Of a stretch of 64,000 nt of DNA, positions 8,221-16,424 are shown one piece after another. Under the pieces are notes generated by a model. That model was given only the letters and a program-made list of their open reading frames with translations, did no database searches and was not told the DNA's origin. The stretch covers positions 33,822 to 97,821 of the forward strand of contig JBKECS010000035.1 of the NCBI GenBank assembly GCA_047974805.1, given 5' to 3'. The position numbers were made by a program, and so were the translations under genes. The stretch comes from JAJXUB01 sp047974805 (GTDB lineage: Bacteria; Actinomycetota; Actinomycetes; Actinomycetales; Dermatophilaceae). Each line of letters opens with the position of its first letter. The first letter of the stretch is position 1.

Positions 8221-10205
8221 CAAAGAAGTGATCCCACCTGAAAGACGATGACCGCAAGCATCCAAGCCACAGCGAGTTGAACTGCCAGGCCGAACAACGT
8301 CCAGCGCAGACCAAGCTCGTGCCGCTGGGTGGCCAAGGTCGCTACGCACGGCGTGTACGCCAGCAGGAACACCATGAAGGCGACCACGGCGACCGTCGTA
8401 TGCCCGCCGGACGCCGCCGCAAAGGACTCGGTGAGCTGGTGTCCCAGCGCCCCTGACGGACCCGTTGAGGTCGGCTCTGCCAGGGCGAACGTCTGCGCCC
8501 AGGAAGAAATCACGGCTTCCTTGGCAACAAACCCGACGATGAGGGCCGACGCGAGTTGCCAAGAACCGAAGCCCGCCGGAGCGAGCACGGGGGCGACGAA
8601 GCCCGCAATCCCCGCATACAGGCTGTCGGCCACCAAGACGTGACCGAACGACCCGCTCGACCCCAGTTTGGGCATCGACTGCATGAACCAGACCACCGTG
8701 ACGGTGGCCACGATGATGCCCGAGGCAGTCCGCAAGAACCCGCGCAGCCGCAGCCACATGACCGACAGGGACAGACGGGCGGTCGGCCGCTGATATGGCG
8801 GCAGGTCAATGACCAGCGGGTCCCCGCCGAGGCTGCGCCACAAGGTCGAACGCAGCCCAAGCCCGACAAGCACGACCAACGCGATAGAGGTGAGGTACAT
8901 GGCGAAGACCACCGTCCCGGCATACCGGGGAAAAAAGGTCGTCGCCAACAGGACAAACACGGTCAGGCGGGCCGTGCAGGCGGTGAATGGAACGAGCAAC
9001 GCGGTGAGGATGCGCTGTCGGGCCTGCGGGAGGATCCTGGTGGCCGAGATAGCCGGAACATTGCACCCGAACCCCACCACGAGCGGCAGGAAGGCCCGTC
9101 CCGGCAAGCCCATCCGAGCCATGAGCCGGTCGGTCACCACTGCAGCCCGCGCCAGGTAGCCCGAGTCCTCCAAGAGCGCCAAGAGCAGAAACATCACTGC
9201 CATGAGCGGGACGAAGGTCAACAGCATGCCCACCCCGGCGATGAGGCCTTGGACGACAAACCCCTCAACCCAGGTCCCGCCCAGGCCGAGCCCGTCGAGC
9301 AGGTGTCGTGCCCCATCGGAAGCCGGACCGGCGAACAACCGATCCAGGCCGTCCTGCAGCGGCGCGGCCACGGTGGTGGTGAGTTGGAAGACCGCCCACA
9401 TCACCGCCAGGAACACGATCGGTCCGAGGACCGGGGCGAGAACGACCGCATCGATCCGATCACTCCACGAGCGCCGGTCCTCACCGGTATGCCGAGCTCC
9501 GGCGGAGACCACCTGCTCGATCCAGGCAAACCGTTCGTCGGCCAGGGCGAGATCGTCGGCTTCGCCGGCCAGCCCGGAGGCAGCGGGGTCCTGCGCTCGG
9601 GCGTGCAGGTGCCCGCGCAGCTCAATCGCCTGGGTCACAGCGCGGTCGAGCTGTTCGTGCCCGCGTCGCCGACGCGGGTCAAGGACGACCACCGGCGCCC
9701 CGACCGCCTCGGCCAGAGCCGGTCCGTCCACGTGAATACCCCGACGAGCCGCAACATCGACCATGGTGACGGCGACGACGATGGGCAGATCCGTTTCCCG
9801 GACCTGGGCGACGAGGTAGAGCGACCGAGCCAGCTGGGCCGCGCTGACCACGACGAGCACGGCGTCAGGGCGATGTTGTCCGTTCTCCCCCCGGATAACG
9901 TCCGAAGTCAGCGCCTCGTCCGGACTCATCGGGTCCAAGGAGTAGGCGCCGGGAAGATCCACCACGTTGACCGGTTCACCGGCAAGGCGCCACGCCCCAC
10001 GGCCGACACCGACGGTCGTTCCGGGCCAATTCCCCACTGTTCGACGGGCCCCGGTGAGCGCGTTGAACAGGGTGGATTTGCCGACGTTCGGGGCGCCGGC
10101 AAGGGCGATGGTCGCCGCTCCGACGGGCGCGGCCGGGGCGGCCTTTCCGTCGTGGCAGGAGGCGTCATCGGTGGAGGCGACCCCGCCGATGTTGCTGACC
10201 GTCAT
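8217..10205 (-). CDS. feoB: Ferrous iron transport protein B
   Basis: 662 residues with an N-terminal GTPase domain and a C-terminal polytopic iron permease. G1 is GAPNVGKSTLFNAL (about residue 37) and G3 is DLPGAYSLDP. The position of the usual NxxD G4 motif reads TMVD, a variation that may weaken guanine specificity. Gate-motif-type cysteines are seen in VGFGCNVPAI and PFTACTARL. It imports Fe2+ across the inner membrane. It overlaps feoA by 4 bp and feoC by 4 bp, so the three are one operon, probably under DtxR/IdeR control. Confidence 0.96.
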   Translation of the reverse strand: MTVSNIGGVASTDDASCHDGKAAPAAPVGAATIALAGAPNVGKSTLFNALTGARRTVGNWPGTTVGVGRGAWRLAGEPVNVVDLPGAYSLDPMSPDEALTSDVIRGENGQHRPDAVLVVVSAAQLARSLYLVAQVRETDLPIVVAVTMVDVAARRGIHVDGPALAEAVGAPVVVLDPRRRRGHEQLDRAVTQAIELRGHLHARAQDPAASGLAGEADDLALADERFAWIEQVVSAGARHTGEDRRSWSDRIDAVVLAPVLGPIVFLAVMWAVFQLTTTVAAPLQDGLDRLFAGPASDGARHLLDGLGLGGTWVEGFVVQGLIAGVGMLLTFVPLMAVMFLLLALLEDSGYLARAAVVTDRLMARMGLPGRAFLPLVVGFGCNVPAISATRILPQARQRILTALLVPFTACTARLTVFVLLATTFFPRYAGTVVFAMYLTSIALVVLVGLGLRSTLWRSLGGDPLVIDLPPYQRPTARLSLSVMWLRLRGFLRTASGIIVATVTVVWFMQSMPKLGSSGSFGHVLVADSLYAGIAGFVAPVLAPAGFGSWQLASALIVGFVAKEAVISSWAQTFALAEPTSTGPSGALGHQLTESFAAASGGHTTVAVVAFMVFLLAYTPCVATLATQRHELGLRWTLFGLAVQLAVAWMLAVIVFQVGSLLW

Positions 10206-10495
10206 TCCGGTTCCCGACCGTCGGTCACATCTTCTGGTTGGTCACCGGCGGGATCGTTCTCGGCCACCGCAACGGCCTCGCACTCGATAGCGCGCAGCAC
10301 CTGACGCCCAAGGGCGATCCGGGTCCCGGCAACGTCGAGCACACGCCCTCCCCCGATCGTGCCCCGCAAGCACGTCACCGTCGCCCCGCGCCGCAAACCG
10401 AGCTCGGCCAACCGCCGCCGCAGATCGTCGTGGACGGACACGCCGAGCATGAGGGCGGACTCCCGCAACGGTATTCGGTCGAGGGTCGTCACCAC
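10202..10495 (-). CDS. feoA: Ferrous iron transport protein A (SH3-like)
   Basis: 97 residues with the FeoA-type small beta-barrel sequence: RRRLAELGLRRGATVTCLRG, then GRVLDVAGTRIALGRQVLRAIE. FeoA is a cytosolic partner of FeoB. The C-terminal 20 residues are acidic and probably disordered. It is the first gene of feoABC, and an iron-box palindrome lies 23-41 bp upstream of its start. Confidence 0.9.
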   Translation of the reverse strand: MVTTLDRIPLRESALMLGVSVHDDLRRRLAELGLRRGATVTCLRGTIGGGRVLDVAGTRIALGRQVLRAIECEAVAVAENDPAGDQPEDVTDGREPE

Positions 10496-10517
10496 GAAGC
10501 GAGCATACGACGAGAAG

Positions 10518-10536
10518 TTAGGTTTGCCTAACGTTG
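10518..10536. promoter_or_regulatory. DtxR/IdeR-type iron box upstream of feoA
   Basis: TTAGGTTTGCCTAACGTTG matches the 19-bp DtxR consensus (TWAGGTTAGSCTAACCTWA) at most positions. It contains the inner dyad GTTAGG-TTTG-CCTAAC. It lies between the divergent feoA and bioD-like genes, where an iron-dependent repressor would be expected to shut off feoABC when Fe2+ is plentiful. Confidence 0.8.
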
Positions 10537-10644
10537 CATCATGCTGGACAAAAGGGCCTTGTGGCCTGGCCAGAACGTGGGAAGATCCTAAGTATCACCG
10601 ACCTGGCGCGGGGGCCACGATTCGACAAGGAGGTGGCGCACCAG

Positions 10645-11349
10645 ATGGGTGCCGATCTTGCTTTGCCCCGCGTGGTCTTTGTGACCGGGACGACCATCAG
10701 GGTCGGGAAGACGACCGCCGTGGCTGCCCTGGCTTCGATCCTTCGTCGACGCGGCCTGCAAGTCGCCGCCGTCAAGCTCATCCAGCCTGCCTTGGAGAAC
10801 GGGCGCACATCGGACCCCACCTGGGTCCGGGACATGGCTGGCGATGTCGATGCCGAGGTCTTCTACACGTTGCCGGTGGTGATGGGTCCCGCCCCTGCGG
10901 CCCGCATGCTCGGCTTGGAACTGCCCCTGGTGGCCAGCCACGCGAAACGGATCACGGCGCTGGCCGAGAGCCACGACGTCGTGCTCGTCGAGGGCTCCGG
11001 CGGCTTGCTGGTCCGGTTGGACGGTGCCGGCGGGACCATCGCCGACCTCGCCATGGTGCTGCGCTATAAGGGGATCAGCGCCGGCTTCATCGTCGTCGCC
11101 ACTGTGGAGCCGGGCATGCTCAACCTCGCGGCCCTGACCGCCGAAGCGCTGGAGCAACGCGGCCTTCCGCTGCTCGGGGTCATCCTGGCCCACTGGCCGG
11201 ACGCTCCGAGCATGCTGGAGGAGGCCAATCGGGCGGATGTTCCCGAGGCGGCCGGTGGGCAGCTCCTTGGCGTTCTTCCAGTCGGCATCGGCGAACTGTC
11301 ACCTGCCGACTTCGCCGAGGCCGCCCGGCGTGCGCTCATGGGCGTGTGA
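10645..11349 (+). CDS. bioD: Dethiobiotin synthetase-like ATPase (BioD family)
   Basis: About 234 residues from the ATG at 10645, which has AAGGAGG 11 bp upstream; the open frame continues back to 10534 but without a better site. Family features are the P-loop region VVFVTGTTIRVGKTT, the lysine of AAVKLIQ (normally KPVQTG) and VLVEGSGGLLV. BioD forms dethiobiotin from diaminopelargonate, CO2 and ATP. Two points are odd: the usual GTDTxVGKT reads GTTIRVGKT, and KPVxTG reads KLIQPA, so substrate or Mg sites may have changed. No other biotin genes are nearby. It could be a diverged paralogue. Confidence 0.72.
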   Translation: MGADLALPRVVFVTGTTIRVGKTTAVAALASILRRRGLQVAAVKLIQPALENGRTSDPTWVRDMAGDVDAEVFYTLPVVMGPAPAARMLGLELPLVASHAKRITALAESHDVVLVEGSGGLLVRLDGAGGTIADLAMVLRYKGISAGFIVVATVEPGMLNLAALTAEALEQRGLPLLGVILAHWPDAPSMLEEANRADVPEAAGGQLLGVLPVGIGELSPADFAEAARRALMGV

Positions 11350-11441
11350 GGGCGCCGACCCAGACTCGTGCCTGGCACGCAGGATCGGTCAGGGAGCGAA
11401 CGAACCCGTCGGGGCCGGCGTAGCAATGGGAGAATCCCGCT

Positions 11442-12857
11442 GTGCCTGATCTTGCCGACATCACCCCACCCATCGCGCTCGGGGCCCTGGACGGCCGCTA
11501 CCGCGACGCCACGGCGCCACTGGTGGACTATCTCTCCGAACCGGCCCTCAATCGGGCTCGCATCCATGTGGAGATCGAGTGGCTGGTTCACCTCACCGAC
11601 GCCCATGCCATCCCCGACGTCCGCGACCTGAGCGAGCCGGAGAAGCGTGCACTGCGAGCAGTCCCCCAGGCCTTCGGCGCGGCTGACATCGACGAACTCG
11701 CCCACACCGAGCGAGTGACCCAGCACGACGTCAAGGCCGTGGAGTACTACGTGAAGCAGCGGCTGTCCCAGATCGCCCCGGCGGATCACGGATTGATCGA
11801 GCTGGTCCACTTTGCCTGCACATCGGAGGACATCAACAACCTCAGCTACGCCCTCATGGTGCGCGGCGCGGTCCACAACGTGTGGCTTCCGGCGGCAACG
11901 ACGCTGGTCGAGCAGGTGAGCCAGCTGGCCCGCGACCTACGCGAGGTGCCGATGCTCTCGCATACGCATGGACAGCCGGCGACCCCGAGCACGATGGGTA
12001 AGGAGTTGGCTGTCCTGGCCCACCGGATGCAGCGGCAGGTGCGCCGGATCACCGCCGACGAATACCTCGGCAAGTTCAACGGCGCGACCGGGACGTTCGG
12101 CGCCCATGTGGTGGCTGCTCCGGGCGCGGACTGGATCGGCATCAGCCGCTCCTTCGTCGAGGGCCTCGGCCTGACCTGGAACCCGTTGACCACCCAGATC
12201 GAGAGCCACGACTGGCAGGCGGAGCTGTATGCCGACATCGCCCGGTTCAACCGGGTCCTGCACAACCTGTGCACCGATGTCTGGACCTATATTTCGTTGG
12301 GCTATTTCGCCCAAGTGCGAGGCCAGGGCACCGTCGGCTCCAGCACGATGCCGCACAAGGTCAACCCGATTCGGTTCGAGAACGCCGAGGCCAACCTCGA
12401 GGTCGCCAACGCCCTGCTGGATGTGCTCGGCACCACCTTGGTCACCTCGCGGCTCCAGCGGGACCTGACCGACTCCTCGATGCAACGCAACATCGGCAGC
12501 GCGTTGGGTCATTCGGTGCTGGCCATGGCCAACGTGACCCGCGGGCTGGCCGGCCTGGACGCCGTGCCGGACGCCATGGCCGCCGACCTGGACGCCAATT
12601 GGGAGGTGCTGGGCGAGCCGGTCCAGTCCACTATGCGCGCCCTCGGCGCACGAGGTGTTCCCGACATGGACGAGCCCTATGAACGGCTCAAGGAGTTGAC
12701 CCGTGGACGCCGGATCGGTCATGAGGATCTTGTTGCCTTCATCGACTCCCTCGGGCTGCCCGAAGCGGAGCAGGACCGGTTGAGGGAGCTGACCCCGGCC
12801 ACCTATACCGGTCTGGCCGACCGGCTCGTCGACTACCTCGACCCCGCCTCGGACTAG
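11442..12857 (+). CDS. purB: Adenylosuccinate lyase
   Basis: The 471-residue protein belongs to the fumarase/aspartase superfamily. The signature SSTMPHKVNPI is present in the flexible catalytic loop, with the general-acid region LSHTHGQPATPSTMGKE and the substrate-binding FACTSEDINNL. It catalyses two fumarate-releasing steps in purine synthesis. The GTG start follows GGGAG at a suitable distance. Length and motifs are normal for the long PurB subgroup. Confidence 0.96.
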   Translation: MPDLADITPPIALGALDGRYRDATAPLVDYLSEPALNRARIHVEIEWLVHLTDAHAIPDVRDLSEPEKRALRAVPQAFGAADIDELAHTERVTQHDVKAVEYYVKQRLSQIAPADHGLIELVHFACTSEDINNLSYALMVRGAVHNVWLPAATTLVEQVSQLARDLREVPMLSHTHGQPATPSTMGKELAVLAHRMQRQVRRITADEYLGKFNGATGTFGAHVVAAPGADWIGISRSFVEGLGLTWNPLTTQIESHDWQAELYADIARFNRVLHNLCTDVWTYISLGYFAQVRGQGTVGSSTMPHKVNPIRFENAEANLEVANALLDVLGTTLVTSRLQRDLTDSSMQRNIGSALGHSVLAMANVTRGLAGLDAVPDAMAADLDANWEVLGEPVQSTMRALGARGVPDMDEPYERLKELTRGRRIGHEDLVAFIDSLGLPEAEQDRLRELTPATYTGLADRLVDYLDPASD

Positions 12858-12878
12858 TCGCCTGGCGCTGTGCGGGCT

Positions 12879-12908
12879 AGTCCTGGAACCCCGAGCATCC
12901 TCAGGACT
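12879..12908. terminator. Possible bidirectional terminator hairpin after purB
   Basis: AGTCCTG (12879-12885) and CAGGACT (12902-12908) form a perfect 7-bp stem with a 16-nt loop between the convergent purB and VOC genes. There is no clear U-tract, so this is only a candidate. Confidence 0.35.
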
Positions 12909-12927
12909 GCGTGACGGGTCATCGGGG

Positions 12928-13563
12928 CTAAATGGTGACGTAGCCGTCGGGAGTGGAGAAGGTCACCGACAACAACCCCGGCTGCCCGTGCGGAGCGACG
13001 AAGTCGAACTCGATGCTCGGCGAGATCTTGGCCTCCGGACGCCCGAGCCATTCCTTGACCCGGGCGAGGTCCCCGGCGAAGCGCAGCGTGCGGAGCCGGG
13101 TATCACTTGCCCCACCGAGGCTGGGGTGCTCGATGCCGTCGCCCCATTCGACGAAGAACGGCAACTGTGGATCAGCCTGTAGCCCCTTGATGCCCAACTG
13201 CCGCCAGGTCAGCTCGACACCGTCGGGACGGTAGCGATTGCCGGCGACTGACTTACGGCCGAGCCGGGCCTCGTGTGCGGCCATGTCGTTGACCGCGAGT
13301 ACCCATCCGAGCCATCCACCACCGGACTCCGAACGAGCCCGCACGATCTGACCGAACGGCTGTTGATACGACGCCGGGTGTTCGAGCACCTCGACAACCT
13401 CGACATACCGCGAGTCCATCAGCGGCAGGATGATATTCCGGGTGCCGAAGCGGGGATGATTCCCCCCGTCGACCGGTTCGACACCGATCAACTTGCCCAG
13501 TCGGTCAGCGGTGGCCTTCGCCCCATCGTGCTCTGCGGCGTACACGACATGGTCAACTCGCAT
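12928..13563 (-). CDS. Glyoxalase-like (VOC superfamily) domain protein
   Basis: 211 residues starting MRVDHVVYAAEHDGAKATAD, the first beta-alpha unit of a VOC fold. This is followed by HPRFGTRNIILPL and YVEVVEVLEHPA with the His/Glu pattern that often binds metal, and a second similar half. It fits the Glyoxalase_3-type domain of about 200 residues. The substrate is unknown. It stands alone, converging with purB and following the methyltransferase gene on the same strand. Confidence 0.75.
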   Translation of the reverse strand: MRVDHVVYAAEHDGAKATADRLGKLIGVEPVDGGNHPRFGTRNIILPLMDSRYVEVVEVLEHPASYQQPFGQIVRARSESGGGWLGWVLAVNDMAAHEARLGRKSVAGNRYRPDGVELTWRQLGIKGLQADPQLPFFVEWGDGIEHPSLGGASDTRLRTLRFAGDLARVKEWLGRPEAKISPSIEFDFVAPHGQPGLLSVTFSTPDGYVTI

Positions 13564-13623
13564 ACGGTCATCGTGGCACAGGTTGCGGGGTGCTCTTGAC
13601 CACGGGGCGGCCCGACGCCGGCC

Positions 13624-14436
13624 TCAGCAGGTGATGGTTCGTTGCCTAACGGCCTCATACGTCACGATGGCCGCACTGGTTGCAACATTGAGGGAATTCA
13701 CGACGCCCGCCATGGGGATGCGGACCGCAACGGCTGCGTGGTCGAGGAACGGCCGGGTCAACCCGTCCCGCTCCGTACCGACCGCAATGGCCACGTTTCC
13801 GGTGTAGTCCACCTCGGTATGACGCACCTCGGTGACCGGAGTGGTCGCCACCAGCCGCATCCCCCGACCGGCCACCCAGGCGAGCACCTCGGCCCGCGTT
13901 CCGGTGGCCAACGGCAGCGAAAAAACGCACCCCTTGCTGGACCGGATGACGTTGGGATTTCCCCAGTCAGACACCGGGTCCGCGGCGATGACCGCGGCGA
14001 CACCGGCGGCGTCCGCGGTGCGCAGGATGGCCCCAAGGTTGCCCGGCTTCTCCACCGCCTCGCAGATCAGCACGAGTGCATCCTCCGGGACCTCCAGATC
14101 CGCCACCGCGATCCCCGGAGCGGGCAGGACGGCGAGGAAACCGTCCGGGCCCTGACGGTAGGCGACTCGTTCAAAGGCCGGGCGCGCCACCGAGAACGTC
14201 GCACTCCCCAGGGACCGGCACCGCTGCACCAGGTCCAGCTGACGCGGTGGGTCGACCATGAGGTCCGGGCAATAGAACAGGGTCATCGGGGCGATCCCAG
14301 AGGTCACTGCGAGGTCGAGCTCGTCATAACCGTCCACAACCACGGTTCCTGAGCGCTCTCGCGCCCGGCGGTTGCGAAGGTGGACGACGGCTTTGAGCCG
14401 CGGATTGGTCGGGGAGGTCAGCTGCAGGTCGGCCAT
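13624..14436 (-). CDS. SpoU/TrmH-family RNA 2'-O-methyltransferase
   Basis: 270 residues. After an N-terminal substrate-binding part (TNPRLKAVVHLRNRRARERSG), the SPOUT knot motifs appear in order: EKPGNLGAILRTADAAG, VGTERDGL and IPMAGVVNSLNVATSAAI. The last is the AdoMet trefoil-knot motif with its Asn. It methylates a ribose in rRNA or tRNA; the target base cannot be read from sequence. NPNVIRSSKG agrees with the rRNA branch of the family. Confidence 0.9.
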   Translation of the reverse strand: MADLQLTSPTNPRLKAVVHLRNRRARERSGTVVVDGYDELDLAVTSGIAPMTLFYCPDLMVDPPRQLDLVQRCRSLGSATFSVARPAFERVAYRQGPDGFLAVLPAPGIAVADLEVPEDALVLICEAVEKPGNLGAILRTADAAGVAAVIAADPVSDWGNPNVIRSSKGCVFSLPLATGTRAEVLAWVAGRGMRLVATTPVTEVRHTEVDYTGNVAIAVGTERDGLTRPFLDHAAVAVRIPMAGVVNSLNVATSAAIVTYEAVRQRTITC

Positions 14437-14500
14437 GGCCGGACCAGCATGGCAGGTCCGGCCATGAATTGGCCGACAGGGTCAGGAGCGGCGACGAACC

Positions 14501-15202
14501 TTGACTACGATCGTCAATGTGGCACGCATGTGGGGGTGGCTAACCGGTTGGGTTGCCGCGCGCCCCCTCCGTCACCTGCTGTATGCCGCCGCCGCACTCG
14601 TCCTTGTCATCAGCGCCCCGTTCGGAGGATTGGCCAAAGCATCCGGCGCAGATCAGCCAACGGACGGCATACCTTCGGTGGCGGTCGGAGCCGAAGTGGA
14701 TGCCACCCCCCTCCGGATCAGCGTGACCAAGGCGGTGGTGACCGCCCAGCCAGGCGGCACCCTTCCCGAGGCCACCGGGGGCAGCACCTACCTTCTCGTC
14801 GGGGTCGAGATCTCAACCACGGACTCGGAGACCAACTTCGGGGCGGTCGACGCCCTCCGCCTGCGCGATGTCGGTCAGCTGACCTCTTCGTCGCTCAGCG
14901 ACCCGACCAAGGTCGTTCCCGACGAGGAGGCCAAAGCCGGCGTGTACGTCGTCAAGGACGGCAGTCGCCTCGGTGGCCTCGGGCCGGGGTTGACCTTCAA
15001 AGCGGCGTATGTGTTCTCGCGGGCCTCCGCGAAGGATCTGCCGGAGAACATCACCGTCGTGCTGTATCGGCATACCTACCGCGCCCACCGAGGCACCGGG
15101 CAGATGGGCTGGTTCGATCCCACCCCGGTCGCCGAAGTGACCGTGCCGCTGGCCCATCCGACGCCCCAACCCAGTTCAACGAGTACGGCGGGCACCTCAT
15201 GA
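14501..15202 (+). CDS. Unknown membrane-anchored exported protein A
   Basis: About 233 residues from a TTG at 14501 (AGGAG 11 bp upstream; an ATG at 14528 is an alternative). One hydrophobic segment near residues 25-45 (HLLYAAAALVLVISAPF) is followed by an extracellular domain rich in beta-strands, for example STYLLVGVEISTTDSET and LTFKAAYVFSRAS. This pattern resembles DUF4352-like immunoglobulin folds. It is the first gene of a three-gene ATGA-overlapping operon of similar exported proteins. No function can be named. Confidence 0.6.
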   Translation: MTTIVNVARMWGWLTGWVAARPLRHLLYAAAALVLVISAPFGGLAKASGADQPTDGIPSVAVGAEVDATPLRISVTKAVVTAQPGGTLPEATGGSTYLLVGVEISTTDSETNFGAVDALRLRDVGQLTSSSLSDPTKVVPDEEAKAGVYVVKDGSRLGGLGPGLTFKAAYVFSRASAKDLPENITVVLYRHTYRAHRGTGQMGWFDPTPVAEVTVPLAHPTPQPSSTSTAGTS

Positions 15203-15804
15203 GCGCGACCGGACTGACCCGGCAACGCGTGAGCACAGGCGCGATCTGGCTCATTGCTATCGCCGCCTTGGCCGCGGGCCGCCTGGTGACCGACCACCTG
15301 CCCAATCCGGACACGCGCGCCACCGCGCCGTTCGTCGTCACGGCCGGACTCGGACAGAGCGCATCAATGCGCAGCGGCGACCTGGCCGTCACCGAGGTCA
15401 CTGCCGCCCCCACGCTCAGCACCCTTAACGGAACGCTGCAGTCCCCAGGGTTGTTCGTCCGAGTGACCTACCGCTTCACCCCCAACAACGAATCCGGCCA
15501 ACTGCTCTCCACCACCGTGTCGGCCGCCAACGGGTGGTCGTGGTCGAGCGGTATCGGGGAGCGGGTTCCGCGACGCTGCGCGACCGCCCCCCCGGGAGTG
15601 CCGGCCGAATGTGCCTTCATTGTCGAAGCCCCCGCCGACCGTCTGGTCGGCGCACATGCGGTGTTCGCGGCGAACCCCGACAACGCCGACTATGACTCCC
15701 AGGCTGACATCGACTTGGGGATCTCCCCCGAGGACATCGCCACGTGGCGAGCCGCCACCAAAGCCATCACCCTGCCGGAACCGACGCTCGGTGACGCCTC
15801 ATGA
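15199..15804 (+). CDS. Unknown membrane-anchored exported protein B
   Basis: 201 residues from the ATG that overlaps the preceding stop (ATGA). An N-terminal membrane anchor (GAIWLIAIAALAAGRLV) precedes an extracellular beta-rich domain with SMRSGDLAVTEVTAAP and GLFVRVTYRFTPNN. It contains two cysteines (RRCATAP and AECAFIV) that could form a disulfide. It is similar in plan to its two operon neighbours, suggesting a small complex or duplicated fold. Function is unknown. Confidence 0.65.
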   Translation: MSATGLTRQRVSTGAIWLIAIAALAAGRLVTDHLPNPDTRATAPFVVTAGLGQSASMRSGDLAVTEVTAAPTLSTLNGTLQSPGLFVRVTYRFTPNNESGQLLSTTVSAANGWSWSSGIGERVPRRCATAPPGVPAECAFIVEAPADRLVGAHAVFAANPDNADYDSQADIDLGISPEDIATWRAATKAITLPEPTLGDAS

Positions 15805-16424
15805 CCTGGTGGCGGCGCAACCGGTGGGGGGTGATCTTGGTCCTTCCCGCGCTCGCCCTGGCCGTCATTGCCTCGGCCTACCGGCTCCAATTGTTCTGGT
15901 GGGACTACGCGCCGCACCAAGCCACCCCCGGGCTCCTCGGGCAGCCGGTGACGTTCCGGGAACACGAGGACTCCGACCGCTACCCCTACGACCTCGACCT
16001 GACCATGACAGTCACCCAGGTCGCCCGGGTGGAGCGGCCCGAAGGGACCATCCGACCGTGGACGTGGCCGACCCCAAGCGGAGCGGGCTGGTGGCGGGTC
16101 GATCTGCACATGGTGGTCGATCCAACCACCCCGTTGGCCGGCTGCCAGCTGAGGTTGGTGGACGCCGGGGGCGCCTGGACCTCCTACGAGAACACCTTCC
16201 CTGGGGCACAAAACACGCTGCCTTCGCTCCCGTGCGCACCCCAAGGCACGCCGGGACCGTGGTCGGCATCGCCTGCTGACCTGGCCGAGGCCGCGAAGGA
16301 ACCTCGCCCGGCCAGCTACGACGTGCCGGTGTATTTTCTGACCGCCGCCGACTTCCAGCCTCGCGAAGTGTGGCTGTGGTTCTCGACGCCCCGCTATATC
16401 GCGGTCTCGATACCCACCGGCTGA
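15801..16424 (+). CDS. Unknown membrane-anchored exported protein C
   Basis: 207 residues, start overlapping the previous stop by ATGA. A basic N-terminus (MTWWRRNRWGV) and hydrophobic helix (ILVLPALALAVIASAY) are followed by an outside domain with two cysteines (AGCQLRLVDAGG and SLPCAPQG). The C-terminus runs 31 bp into the convergent downstream gene. It is the third member of the exported-protein operon. Function is unknown. Confidence 0.65.
   Translation: MTWWRRNRWGVILVLPALALAVIASAYRLQLFWWDYAPHQATPGLLGQPVTFREHEDSDRYPYDLDLTMTVTQVARVERPEGTIRPWTWPTPSGAGWWRVDLHMVVDPTTPLAGCQLRLVDAGGAWTSYENTFPGAQNTLPSLPCAPQGTPGPWSASPADLAEAAKEPRPASYDVPVYFLTAADFQPREVWLWFSTPRYIAVSIPTG

Noticed and set aside
8556..10304. 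Long open frame of 582 codons on the plus strand opposite feoB
   Set aside because: It is antisense to a certain feoB, has an Arg/Pro/Gly-rich low-complexity translation without domains, and is a normal side effect of high GC codon bias.
14380..15804. 474-codon frame spanning the first two exported-protein genes
   Set aside because: Only its last 201 codons (from 15199) look like protein; the earlier part is an out-of-frame shadow of the preceding gene.
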